Made by a program: the position numbers and the translations under genes
The notes under the pieces: model-generated
What the model saw: the letters and a program-made list of their open reading frames with translations, nothing else
Database searches by the model: none
What the model was told of the DNA's origin: nothing
Source of the DNA: JAGFIY01 sp964499285
GTDB lineage: Bacteria > Bacteroidota > Ignavibacteria > Ignavibacteriales > Melioribacteraceae
Length of the DNA stretch: 30,949 bases
NCBI GenBank assembly: GCA_964499285.1
Contig: CAZCLA010000033.1
Span: forward strand, 1-30,949
Direction of reading: 5' to 3'
In this document: piece after piece, positions 7,336 through 15,470 of the stretch
Layout of the letters: every line of letters starts with the position of its first letter
How positions within the stretch are numbered: position 1 is the first letter of the stretch

Positions 7336-9954
7336 TCACCCTTTCTTAAATTTTATTTTTCCGTCTCCTTCATAAACAACTGTTATTCGATCTCCTGGGG
7401 AAAAATTATTCATAAGCAGTTCGGTTGACAAGGGATTTATTAAGAAGCGCTGAATAGTTCTTTTTAATGGACGCGCGCCGAACGTTACATCGTAACCCAC
7501 TTGAAGAATAAAGTTTTTTACTTCATCGTCAACGCTGATGGTTAAATTCTTCTCAAGCAAAAGATTCTGAACGCGCTCGATTTGAATGTCTATTATTTTC
7601 TTCAGCTCAGATTTTAACAGTGGTTTGAACAATACAATTTCGTCAATTCTGTTAAGGAACTCCGGACGAATTGCATTTCTCAGAAGTTCGCTTAGTTTAA
7701 TTCTCAATTCGCCCATTACGTCTTCAAGATTATCTTCGCTTATGTTTGTAAGTCTTTCTTGAATTAGATGTGAACCAAGATTTGATGTCATAATAATAAT
7801 CGTGTTTTTAAAATCAACGGTTTTGCCTTGATTGTCAGTAAGTCTTCCGTCATCAAGAACTTGCAGAAGAATATTATAGACTTCGGGATGAGCTTTTTCA
7901 ATCTCATCGAGAAGAACAACGGAGTATGGTCTTCTTCTCACGGCCTCGGTCAATTGACCGCCTTCTTCGTAGCCAATGTATCCGGGAGGAGCACCGATCA
8001 ATCTTGAGACAGAATGTTTTTCCATGTATTCGGACATATCGATTCGCACCATTGCTTTCTCATCGTTGAAAAGAAACTCAGCAAGCGCACGAGCAAGTTC
8101 TGTTTTACCTACACCGGTAGTTCCGATAAAAATGAAAGAACCGATTGGGCGATTACTATCCTGAAGACCTGCTCTACTTCGTCTTATAGAGTTTGCAACA
8201 GCATAGACAGCATCATCCTGACCTACAACACGTTTGTGTAGCTCATCTTCCAGACGAATAAGTTTATGTTTTTCGCTTTCAAGCATTTTGCTTACAGGAA
8301 TTCCCGTCCATTTTGCGATAACTTCTGCAATGTCCTCTGCATCGACTTCTTCTTTAAGCATATTATGTGTCTTCTGAAGTTTTTCTAGTTCTTTTGATGC
8401 AGCTTGAAGATCTTTTTCGAGTTTGGTGATAACCCCGTATCTTAGTTCGGCAACTTTACCGAAATTTCCTTCGCGTTCAAATTTTTCTGCTTCTGCTTTC
8501 GCTTGCTCTATTTCGCTTTTCATCTTGCGTATATTTTGGATTCTATCCTTTTCAAGCTGCCATTGAGCCTTAAGTTTATTTCTTTCCTCTTTTGTTTCTT
8601 TTAAATCGTCTTCGATATCAGTAAGACGTTTTCCGGATTCTTCATCTTTCTCCCTTCTTAAAGCTTCTCGCTCTATTTCAAGCTGTTTTACTTTTCTTTC
8701 GACAACATCAAGCTCTTCAGGCATTGAATCAATTTCAATTCGCAACTTTGATGCGGATTCGTCTATTAGGTCTATTGCTTTGTCGGGGAGGAATCTATCA
8801 CTAATATACCTGTTTGAAAGCTGCACGGCGGCTACAATCGCGCCATCAGTTATTCTTACGCCATGATGAATTTCGTAACGTTCTTTCAATCCGCGAAGTA
8901 TGGATATTGCATCTTCCTCATTGGGTTCTTGGATCAGCAGCGGCTGAAATCTTCTCTCCAGTGCCGGATCTTTTTCGATGTATTTCTTGTATTCGTTCAA
9001 GGTTGTTGCCCCGATTGCATGAAGTTCGCCGCGAGCGAGCGCTGGCTTTAAAATATTTGCAGCATCCATAGCTCCATCGGTTTTTCCTGCTCCTACCAAA
9101 AGGTGTAGTTCATCGATAAATAAAATTATTTCGCCTTTCGATTCTTGAACCTCTTTTATAACAGCTTTTAATCTTTCTTCGAATTGTCCTCGATATTGTG
9201 CGCCGGCAACCAAAGCACCCATATCCAACGAAACAATTTTTTTTGTCTTTAAATTTTCAGGAACGTCACCGTCTACAATTCTATGAGCTAATCCTTCGGC
9301 GATAGCAGTTTTTCCCACACCAGGTTCACCGATAAGTACTGGATTGTTCTTGGTTCTACGGGATAGAACTTGAAGCACTCTTCGTATCTCCTCGTCACGA
9401 CCAATAACCGGATCAAGTTTATTTGCTTTTGCAAGTTCGTTGAGATCACGCCCATATTTTTTTAATGACTGATAAGTCTCCTCTGGATTTTGAGATGTTA
9501 CTCTTTGATTTCCTCTAATATCCTTCAATGCTGCTAAAATTAATTCTCGCTTTACACCGTTCTCAACCAGGAGATTACCGGCGGAATATTTCTTATCAGC
9601 AAGAGCCAGAAGGATATGCTCGGTTGAAATGTATTCATCTTTCAAATTGCCTGCTTCTTTTGCCGCATTATCAAGAACTTCTCCCGATTGTCGGGAAAGC
9701 TGTTGGTTTCCTATACCGCTTCCGGTTACTTTGGGAAGTTTTTCCAATAGTCCCACAACTTTTACTTTTATTTGATTTTCGTTAGCTCCTATTTTTCTTA
9801 AAATTGAAACAGCGACGTTGTCCGAATCCTGAACCATTGCTGCAAGTACGTGTTCCGGCTCAACTATTTGATTATTATAACTCTGAGCGATTTCAACTGC
9901 ATTCTGTAAAGTTTCTTGAGCTTTAACAGTAAGCTTGTTTAAATTGAATGACAT
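7336..9954 (-). CDS. clpB: ATP-dependent disaggregase ClpB
   Basis: Hsp100 chaperone that with DnaK pulls polypeptides out of aggregates in the cytoplasm; 872 aa, the normal length. Order of parts: two Clp_N repeats (about 1-145), AAA1 with Walker A GEPGVGKT at 209-216, pore-loop Tyr254 (GAQYRG), Walker B Asp281-Glu282 and arginine fingers near 334-335, a middle coiled coil (about 412-535) that marks ClpB rather than ClpA or ClpC, and AAA2 with Walker A GTTGVGKT at 611-618, pore loop GYIGY at 658-662, Walker B Asp683-Glu684 and sensor Asn725. AGGAGG lies ten bases upstream of the ATG. I found no CIRCE element in the upstream region, so how heat induction works here is not visible. Confidence 0.97.
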   Translation of the reverse strand: MSFNLNKLTVKAQETLQNAVEIAQSYNNQIVEPEHVLAAMVQDSDNVAVSILRKIGANENQIKVKVVGLLEKLPKVTGSGIGNQQLSRQSGEVLDNAAKEAGNLKDEYISTEHILLALADKKYSAGNLLVENGVKRELILAALKDIRGNQRVTSQNPEETYQSLKKYGRDLNELAKANKLDPVIGRDEEIRRVLQVLSRRTKNNPVLIGEPGVGKTAIAEGLAHRIVDGDVPENLKTKKIVSLDMGALVAGAQYRGQFEERLKAVIKEVQESKGEIILFIDELHLLVGAGKTDGAMDAANILKPALARGELHAIGATTLNEYKKYIEKDPALERRFQPLLIQEPNEEDAISILRGLKERYEIHHGVRITDGAIVAAVQLSNRYISDRFLPDKAIDLIDESASKLRIEIDSMPEELDVVERKVKQLEIEREALRREKDEESGKRLTDIEDDLKETKEERNKLKAQWQLEKDRIQNIRKMKSEIEQAKAEAEKFEREGNFGKVAELRYGVITKLEKDLQAASKELEKLQKTHNMLKEEVDAEDIAEVIAKWTGIPVSKMLESEKHKLIRLEDELHKRVVGQDDAVYAVANSIRRSRAGLQDSNRPIGSFIFIGTTGVGKTELARALAEFLFNDEKAMVRIDMSEYMEKHSVSRLIGAPPGYIGYEEGGQLTEAVRRRPYSVVLLDEIEKAHPEVYNILLQVLDDGRLTDNQGKTVDFKNTIIIMTSNLGSHLIQERLTNISEDNLEDVMGELRIKLSELLRNAIRPEFLNRIDEIVLFKPLLKSELKKIIDIQIERVQNLLLEKNLTISVDDEVKNFILQVGYDVTFGARPLKRTIQRFLINPLSTELLMNNFSPGDRITVVYEGDGKIKFKKG

Positions 9955-10102
9955 ATCAAATATTCCTCCTCATAATCAGAAATGACCAGCAAATAAGATC
10001 CATTTAAACAATTCCTGCAATTCCAAAGTTTCTGTTCGTTCGCACGAAACATTTTGATATCTTGTTCATCTATATTAACTAAATAAAACTTTGAAAACAG
10101 AT

Positions 10103-11398
10103 ATGATGAAAAATTTTGCTCTATTAGTCTTAATTCTGCTTAGCGCATCAATTTCAATATTATCTCAGAATGATGAGATAGATAAACTTTTTATCAAAGG
10201 GAAGTATGAAACTGTAATTAAACTTTTGAATGCAAAATTAACAGTTTCAAATACCTTGAGTGCAAAGGAATATTATCAACTGGGAATGGCATATCAGAAT
10301 CTTTACAACACACAAAAAGCGGTTGAATATCTTCGTGAAGCCAGTCTGCTGGATTCGCAAAATGCTGCTTATCTTTATTCGTTTGGGCTGAGTCTTTTGG
10401 CAAACGGGCAGAGCAATTTTGCCATAGGAGTTTTAAGTGAATCGCTTGAACGGGACCCCGATAATTTGAGTGCTAAAATTGAACTTGGAAAGCTATGGAT
10501 TGAAAATCAGAATTACGATGCGGCGAAAAACATTTTTAGCGAACTATTCAGGGCTGATTCACAAAACACATATTATGCAAGACAGATTGCACTTTGCTGC
10601 TTAAAACAGAACGACATTGATACGGCAAAATCTTTTTATCAATTCGCTTTTAATAACAATCCGAGCGATCACGTTTCGGCATATCAATTGGCCGGGCTTT
10701 ATTTTAATGAGTCAAACTATGATGCAACTATTCAAATTCTTTTGTCTGCGCTCGAAAGAAATCCAACAAATCTTCCGCTAAATCGTTTGGCGGGGGAAAC
10801 GGTATTTAAAATGAAGAAATATCACGATGCAAAAATTCAATTTAGAACCTTGATTGATTTAGGAGATTCAACAGCCGCAAATTATCAAAAACTTGGATTT
10901 TCATATTACTTAACTGTAGATAAAGATTCTTTGTCTGATGACCTGCTTAAAAACGAAGAGATTAGAACAGCGTTGGAATATTTTTATAAATCCTTTACAC
11001 TTAATGATAAAGATCCGCTTACGGCTTTTTATATTGGTATCTGCTATAGTGATCTTCAAAATAACGAAGCTGCCATAGAATACTTAAATAAATCAATTAA
11101 CTTGGTGTTCCCGGATTATATTGCCGATGTTTATTATCATCTTGCAACCAATTATGAAAAATACGGCAATAAACCCGAAGCAATATCGGCGTTCCGAAAA
11201 GCATATAACCACGATCCCGCCCGCGATATTATTCTTTTCCAGATGGCGGGAATATTTGACGAATACTACGAGGATAAAAATGTTCCTCTCTTGTATTATG
11301 ATCTATTTCTGAGGAAAACTAAAATAGATGACGAAAACATCAAAAATTACGCACGCTCTAAAGTGGAAAGACTAAAAGAAAAGCTGCATTTTAAATAA
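10103..11398 (+). CDS. Exported TPR-repeat protein
   Basis: About 431 residues. It has an N-terminal signal peptide (hydrophobic stretch LLVLILLSASISI, likely cleaved before QND near 25), then tandem tetratricopeptide repeats across most of the protein. Typical repeat ends such as AVEYLREASLLDSQNAAYLYS, AALERNP-like turns and AIEYLNKSINL recur about every 34 residues. It is probably a periplasmic or membrane-bound scaffold for protein contacts; the partner is unknown. Two adjacent ATGs (10103 and 10106) are possible starts, and a TTG 12 bases earlier is less likely because it would put charged residues before the signal. No clear ribosome site. It is divergent from clpB, with about 150 bases between. 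Confidence 0.75.
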   Translation: MMKNFALLVLILLSASISILSQNDEIDKLFIKGKYETVIKLLNAKLTVSNTLSAKEYYQLGMAYQNLYNTQKAVEYLREASLLDSQNAAYLYSFGLSLLANGQSNFAIGVLSESLERDPDNLSAKIELGKLWIENQNYDAAKNIFSELFRADSQNTYYARQIALCCLKQNDIDTAKSFYQFAFNNNPSDHVSAYQLAGLYFNESNYDATIQILLSALERNPTNLPLNRLAGETVFKMKKYHDAKIQFRTLIDLGDSTAANYQKLGFSYYLTVDKDSLSDDLLKNEEIRTALEYFYKSFTLNDKDPLTAFYIGICYSDLQNNEAAIEYLNKSINLVFPDYIADVYYHLATNYEKYGNKPEAISAFRKAYNHDPARDIILFQMAGIFDEYYEDKNVPLLYYDLFLRKTKIDDENIKNYARSKVERLKEKLHFK

Positions 11399-11467
11399 TT
11401 TAATTATAAATCATATTTTAAGTCTCGCTCTAACTTATTGCATTACAAGAACTTACCACCAGAGTCT

Positions 11468-11499
11468 TTTGTAAAACACTCCATTTATTAGTAACTTTA
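11468..11499 (+). promoter_or_regulatory. Candidate promoter of mnmE-mnmG-rsmG
   Basis: TTTG (11468-11471), 20 bases, then TAACTTTA (11492-11499), one base from the Bacteroidota -7 consensus TAnnTTTG. It lies 27 bases before the mnmE ATG, which has no Shine-Dalgarno sequence. Same spacing as the promoter proposed at 4430. Confidence 0.5.
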
Positions 11500-11526
11500 C
11501 AGTTCTGCTTTTTAAAAATTTAAAAA

Positions 11527-12758
11527 ATGTTACCAAACGAAGATACAATAACAGCGATCGCAACTCCTCCTGGTGAGGGAGCGATTTCCATTATAAGAAT
11601 AAGCGGAAAAGATTCCTTCTCTGCTGCTGATAAAATCTTCCGCGGCAAAATTCGTTTAATCGATGCTGCAACTCATACGATCCATTACGGCAGCATATGG
11701 AATGGTGAAGAGATTGTTGATGATGTTCTCGTTTCGGTTTTTAAGAATCCCAACTCATTCACCGGTGAAGATTCGATTGAAATCAGCACTCACGGAAATC
11801 AATTGATTTGCAGAAAAATAATAGAACTTCTTGTAGAAGCGGGTGTTCGGCTTGCCGAGCCCGGTGAGTTTACAAAGCGGGCATTCTTGAACGGAAAGCT
11901 NNNNNNNNNNNNNNNNNNNNNNNNNNNNNNNNNNNNNNNNNNNNNNNNNNNNNNNNNNNNNNNNNNNNNNNNNNNNNNNNNNNNNNNNNNNNNNNNNNNN
12001 TTCTCGATGAAATTGATAAACTTCTTTCTACTTACAAATTCGGCAGAGTAATAAAGGATGGAATTAATATTGCATTAGTTGGGAAACCGAACGTGGGTAA
12101 ATCGTCGCTGCTTAACTATATGCTGAAAGAAGCCAGAGCAATTGTAAGCGAAATTCCCGGAACAACTCGCGATATTATTCGTGAAGATTTTACTTTTGAC
12201 GGCATTTACTTTAAAATACACGATACTGCCGGAATGAGATTGACCGAAGATTCTATCGAAAAAGAAGGTGTTGAACGCAGCAGAAACGTGGTGAAGAATG
12301 CTGATGTTGTTGTTTTTCTAAATGATATAAATGAAGGGATTGACGATGAACTGCACTCCGCACTTTTAAATCTAACAGACGATGATAGAATAATTACTGT
12401 AATGAATAAAATTGATATTTTTAGCGGCCAACGATCTAAAAAGTCGGTAAAATATATTTCGGCTCTTACGGGAGACGGTATAGAAGAATTGTTGAATTTA
12501 ATAAAAGAAAAAGCAATAAGTTCACAGGCTTATAGTGAAAAGACAGCAATTGTTTCAAATATTCGACATTATCAATCGCTTAAAAAAGCTAAAGAAAGTC
12601 TGCTCAATTCACGAGAGACAATAAAAAATAAATTTTCAGGAGAATTTCTCTCGGTTGATTTAAGAGATGCCGAAAGCGCGCTGGGAGAGATTATTGGAAT
12701 AGTGACAACTGACGATATTCTAAACAATATTTTTTCAAAGTTTTGTATTGGAAAATAG
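11527..12758 (+). CDS. mnmE: tRNA modification GTPase MnmE (interrupted by assembly gap)
   Basis: With MnmG it installs the carboxymethylaminomethyl group on U34 of tRNAs. The first 124 residues are the tetrahydrofolate-binding N-domain (TPPGEGAISIIRISG, PGEFTKRAFLNGK). The part after the gap holds the G domain: G1 GKPNVGKS, G2 PGTTRD, G3 DTAG, G4 NKID, and the family's terminal C-I-G-K with the essential Cys. The two parts are in different frames only because the 100 Ns are a placeholder. From 12003 the reading frame (LDEIDKLLSTYKFGR) runs unbroken to the stop, and about 70 residues are missing relative to the roughly 455-aa family length. It should be treated as an intact gene with missing sequence, not a pseudogene. 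Confidence 0.93.
11901..12000. other. Assembly gap of 100 Ns
   Basis: Exactly 100 Ns, a conventional length for a gap of unknown size. To restore the mnmE frame the true gap must be 2 modulo 3 in length; comparison with the normal protein suggests roughly 210-220 bases. Confidence 0.97.
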
Positions 12759-12759
12759 T

Positions 12760-12775
12760 TGTTCCACGTGGAACA
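12760..12775. promoter_or_regulatory. parS-type ParB-binding site 1
   Basis: TGTTCCACGTGGAACA, a perfect 16-bp palindrome identical to a well-known form of parS, the centromere-like site bound by ParB in chromosome segregation. It begins two bases after the mnmE stop codon. Confidence 0.85.
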
Positions 12776-12807
12776 GAATTTAGACGAACAACTTTTTTGA
12801 GCAAAAA

Positions 12808-12821
12808 GTTTCACGTGAAAC
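12808..12821. promoter_or_regulatory. parS-type ParB-binding site 2
   Basis: GTTTCACGTGAAAC, a perfect 14-bp palindrome matching the core of the general parS consensus TGTTTCACGTGAAACA. Its centre is 47 bp from that of site 1. It lies six bases before the AAGG ribosome site of mnmG. The two sites differ at one position per arm (C or T). Confidence 0.87.
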
Positions 12822-12833
12822 GAAAAGGTATAA

Positions 12834-14711
12834 ATGAGAAGTTATGATATAATAGTTGTTGGCGGCGGCCATGCCGGAATTGAGGCGGCGATTGCAGGTG
12901 CAAAGATTGGTTGTTCTGTAGCAATGGTGACAATGGAAAAGGAGGGACTTGGTAGAATGTCCTGCAATCCTGCAATAGGCGGCAGTGCAAAGGGGCATTT
13001 AGTTCATGAGATTGATTCTCTTGGCGGAGTTATGGGGCAGATAGCCGACAACGCCGGTATCCAGTTTCGAATGCTCAATAAATCGAAAGGACCTGCAGTT
13101 TGGGCAGGAAGATCTCAATCGGATAGAAAACTGTATTCAAGAGAAGCTTTGAAATTTGTTGAAGAAACAAAGAACTTAGAAATTGTTGAAGACTCTGTAA
13201 TCGATGCAATTGAAGAAAACGGGAAAATTATCGGAGTAAAAACCCTTAAAGGAATAAATTACGGATGCAAAGCGTTAATAGTTTGCTCCGGCACTTTTAT
13301 GAACGGGTTGATGCATACCGGTTTAAATGCGACAGCAGGAGGAAGATTTGGAGAAAAGCCGTCGATGGGATTGACAGATACCTTCATCAAAATGGGTTTT
13401 ACAGCAGGAAGATTAAAAACCGGAACTCCGCCTAGACTCGAAGGGAATTCAATCGATTTTTCGAAGTTTGAAGAGCAGCCCGGAGATGAAAACCCACAAC
13501 CGTTTTCCAGATTTACAGATTTAAGCACGTTTCCGAACCTGCCTCAAGTTAGTTGTTATTTAACCTATACTAACGAGAAAGTTCATAAAATATTGGAAAA
13601 AGGATTCGATAGATCTCCGTTGTTTATGGGTCTAATAAATGGTGTTGGACCACGCTATTGTCCCTCGATTGAGGATAAGATAGTTAGGTTTTCAGATAAA
13701 CCAAAGCATCAATTGTTTCTCGAACCCGAAGGGCTCGATACATCGCTTATCTATCTTAATGGATTTTCGACCTCGTTGCCCGAAGAAATACAACTTGAAG
13801 CCGTGCACGCGACTCCTGGTTTAGAAGATGCCGTTATGGTTCGTCCTGGATATGCAGTCGAATATGATTTCTTTCCTCCTTATCAAATTGAACTGACTTT
13901 GGAAACAAAGTTGATTGAAGGTCTTTATTTTGCGGGACAAATTAACGGGACTTCGGGTTATGAGGAAGCTGCTGGACAAGGACTTATTGCCGGCATCAAT
14001 GCCGCACTAAAAATTCAAGGTAGAAAACAGTTTGTGCTGAAAAGAAGTGAATCGTATATCGGTGTTTTGATTGATGACCTTGTGGGAAAATCAACCGAAG
14101 AACCTTACAGAATGTTTACATCAAGGGCAGAACACAGACTTCTTTTGCGTCAGGATAATGCAGATAGAAGACTAATGAAATACGGTTTTGAAGCTGGTTT
14201 GATCGGAAAAGAGGATTATGAAAAACTTACAGAAAAAGAGAAAATTATTCAGAAAAGCATCGATAGGATGGAAAATTTAAGAGTGAAGCCCAACTTTGTC
14301 AATCCAATTTTGAAAAAATACAACACGTCCGAAATAGAACATCCTGAGCTTATTTCGAAACTTTGTAAGCGTCCGAATATTAAACTTGAAGATCTTCTTG
14401 AAGCGGTACCGGTTGAAGATAACGGATTCATTCACGCATTAAGGAGTAATCCAGAAGCTCTTGAACAGGTGGAAATCGAGACAAAGTATGAGGGCTATAT
14501 TCAAAAACAGCAGGAACTGATCAAAAAACTGCAAAGACTTGAAGAAATAGAAATACCATTAAGCTTTGACTATAATAATTTTAACACGATCTCCCGCGAA
14601 GCAAGAGAAAAACTAACAAAAGTTAAACCAAGGTCGCTGGGACAGGCGTCGAGAATCTCGGGGGTTACTCCTTCAGATATTTCGATATTATTAGTATATT
14701 TAAAAAACTAA
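12834..14711 (+). CDS. mnmG: tRNA U34 carboxymethylaminomethyl synthase subunit MnmG (GidA)
   Basis: FAD enzyme that works as a complex with MnmE on wobble uridine 34; 625 aa against 629 in E. coli. The FAD-binding GGGHAG is at residues 10-15. The conserved MSCNPAIGG (Cys44), LKTGTPPRL, GPRYCPSIEDK (second conserved Cys) and GTSGYEEAAGQG signature blocks are all present, and the C-terminal helical domain that contacts MnmE and tRNA is intact. A weak AAGG site lies five bases before the ATG, immediately after the second parS site. rsmG follows after 16 bases, the classical gid order. Confidence 0.97.
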   Translation: MRSYDIIVVGGGHAGIEAAIAGAKIGCSVAMVTMEKEGLGRMSCNPAIGGSAKGHLVHEIDSLGGVMGQIADNAGIQFRMLNKSKGPAVWAGRSQSDRKLYSREALKFVEETKNLEIVEDSVIDAIEENGKIIGVKTLKGINYGCKALIVCSGTFMNGLMHTGLNATAGGRFGEKPSMGLTDTFIKMGFTAGRLKTGTPPRLEGNSIDFSKFEEQPGDENPQPFSRFTDLSTFPNLPQVSCYLTYTNEKVHKILEKGFDRSPLFMGLINGVGPRYCPSIEDKIVRFSDKPKHQLFLEPEGLDTSLIYLNGFSTSLPEEIQLEAVHATPGLEDAVMVRPGYAVEYDFFPPYQIELTLETKLIEGLYFAGQINGTSGYEEAAGQGLIAGINAALKIQGRKQFVLKRSESYIGVLIDDLVGKSTEEPYRMFTSRAEHRLLLRQDNADRRLMKYGFEAGLIGKEDYEKLTEKEKIIQKSIDRMENLRVKPNFVNPILKKYNTSEIEHPELISKLCKRPNIKLEDLLEAVPVEDNGFIHALRSNPEALEQVEIETKYEGYIQKQQELIKKLQRLEEIEIPLSFDYNNFNTISREAREKLTKVKPRSLGQASRISGVTPSDISILLVYLKN

Positions 14712-14727
14712 TTTCTGAGGACTTTCA

Positions 14728-15408
14728 TTGGATCCACAAGAACAATATTTGCGAGAACTAAAGCAATTTTTCTGGGAAAACAGTCTAAACCCGGATATTT
14801 ATCAACTCGAAAGACTTGCTCACTTTGCTTCGCTGGTTGTTGAAAAGAATAAGGATGTTAATCTTATATCCCGCCGTGATGTGGACAAAATAATTGAAAA
14901 CCACGTTTTTATCTCATCATTAATTACTGAATATCTCCCCGATAAGGTGAACAAATTCCTTGATATCGGAACCGGCGGCGGTTTTCCGGGTATCCCTCTA
15001 GCAATTATGAAGCCTTTAATGCGGGGCGTGCTGGTCGATTCTACTTCAAAAAAGATTAATGCCGTTCAAGAGTTTATTCTTAATCTTAAACTCAGCAATG
15101 TGATCGCTGAAAACGATAGGGTTGAAAGTGAAGAATTTATTAAAAAACACGAAAATTCTTTCGATTTAATCGTAAGCCGTGCAACTGTTCCGGTAATAAT
15201 TCTTTTTAGATATGCTTTACCTCTAATAAAGGAGAAAGCATATATCATAGCGATTAAAGGTGGCGATCTTTCCGAAGAGATGAAAAAAGCCGAAATGAAG
15301 TATAAAGCCTACATCAAAAAATCAACAGTTTTTGAATTAGCTTACAAACCAACGAACATCAGAAACAAGAAAAAGAAAAAACTAGTTCTTCTCGAACTTA
15401 CCAAATAA
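14728..15408 (+). CDS. rsmG: 16S rRNA (guanine-N7) methyltransferase RsmG (GidB)
   Basis: Methylates N7 of G527 (E. coli numbering) in 16S rRNA using S-adenosylmethionine; 226 aa, normal length. The SAM-binding loop FLDIGTGGGFPGIPL is at residues 77-91 and the second acidic motif VDSTSKK at 103-109. The start is TTG, supported by GAGG seven bases upstream and by the expected N-terminal length. It is the last gene of the mnmE-mnmG-rsmG operon, with a strong terminator directly after it. The parA and parB genes that often follow rsmG are absent here. Confidence 0.95.
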   Translation: MDPQEQYLRELKQFFWENSLNPDIYQLERLAHFASLVVEKNKDVNLISRRDVDKIIENHVFISSLITEYLPDKVNKFLDIGTGGGFPGIPLAIMKPLMRGVLVDSTSKKINAVQEFILNLKLSNVIAENDRVESEEFIKKHENSFDLIVSRATVPVIILFRYALPLIKEKAYIIAIKGGDLSEEMKKAEMKYKAYIKKSTVFELAYKPTNIRNKKKKKLVLLELTK

Positions 15409-15413
15409 AATTT

Positions 15414-15444
15414 AAGGCAGTTAATTTGATTTAACTGCCTTTTT
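15414..15444 (+). terminator. Intrinsic terminator of the mnmE-mnmG-rsmG operon
   Basis: A perfect 11-bp stem (AAGGCAGTTAA, 15414-15424, with TTAACTGCCTT, 15431-15441) with a 6-nt loop, ending in a run of five Ts. It begins six bases after the rsmG stop. Confidence 0.85.
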
Positions 15445-15470
15445 AGTTTTTAGTATTAATTAGCTGATCA

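Noticed and set aside
9955..10102. CIRCE or other heat-shock operator before clpB
   Set aside because: Only a short TTCGT-TCGC-ACGAA repeat is present; it does not match TTAGCACTC-N9-GAGTGCTAA.
11527..12758. mnmE as a frameshifted pseudogene
   Set aside because: The frame change falls exactly at the N run, and both sides are intact and conserved.
12760..12821. Palindromes as transcription terminators of mnmE
   Set aside because: They lack T runs, and both match parS. The operon continues into mnmG.
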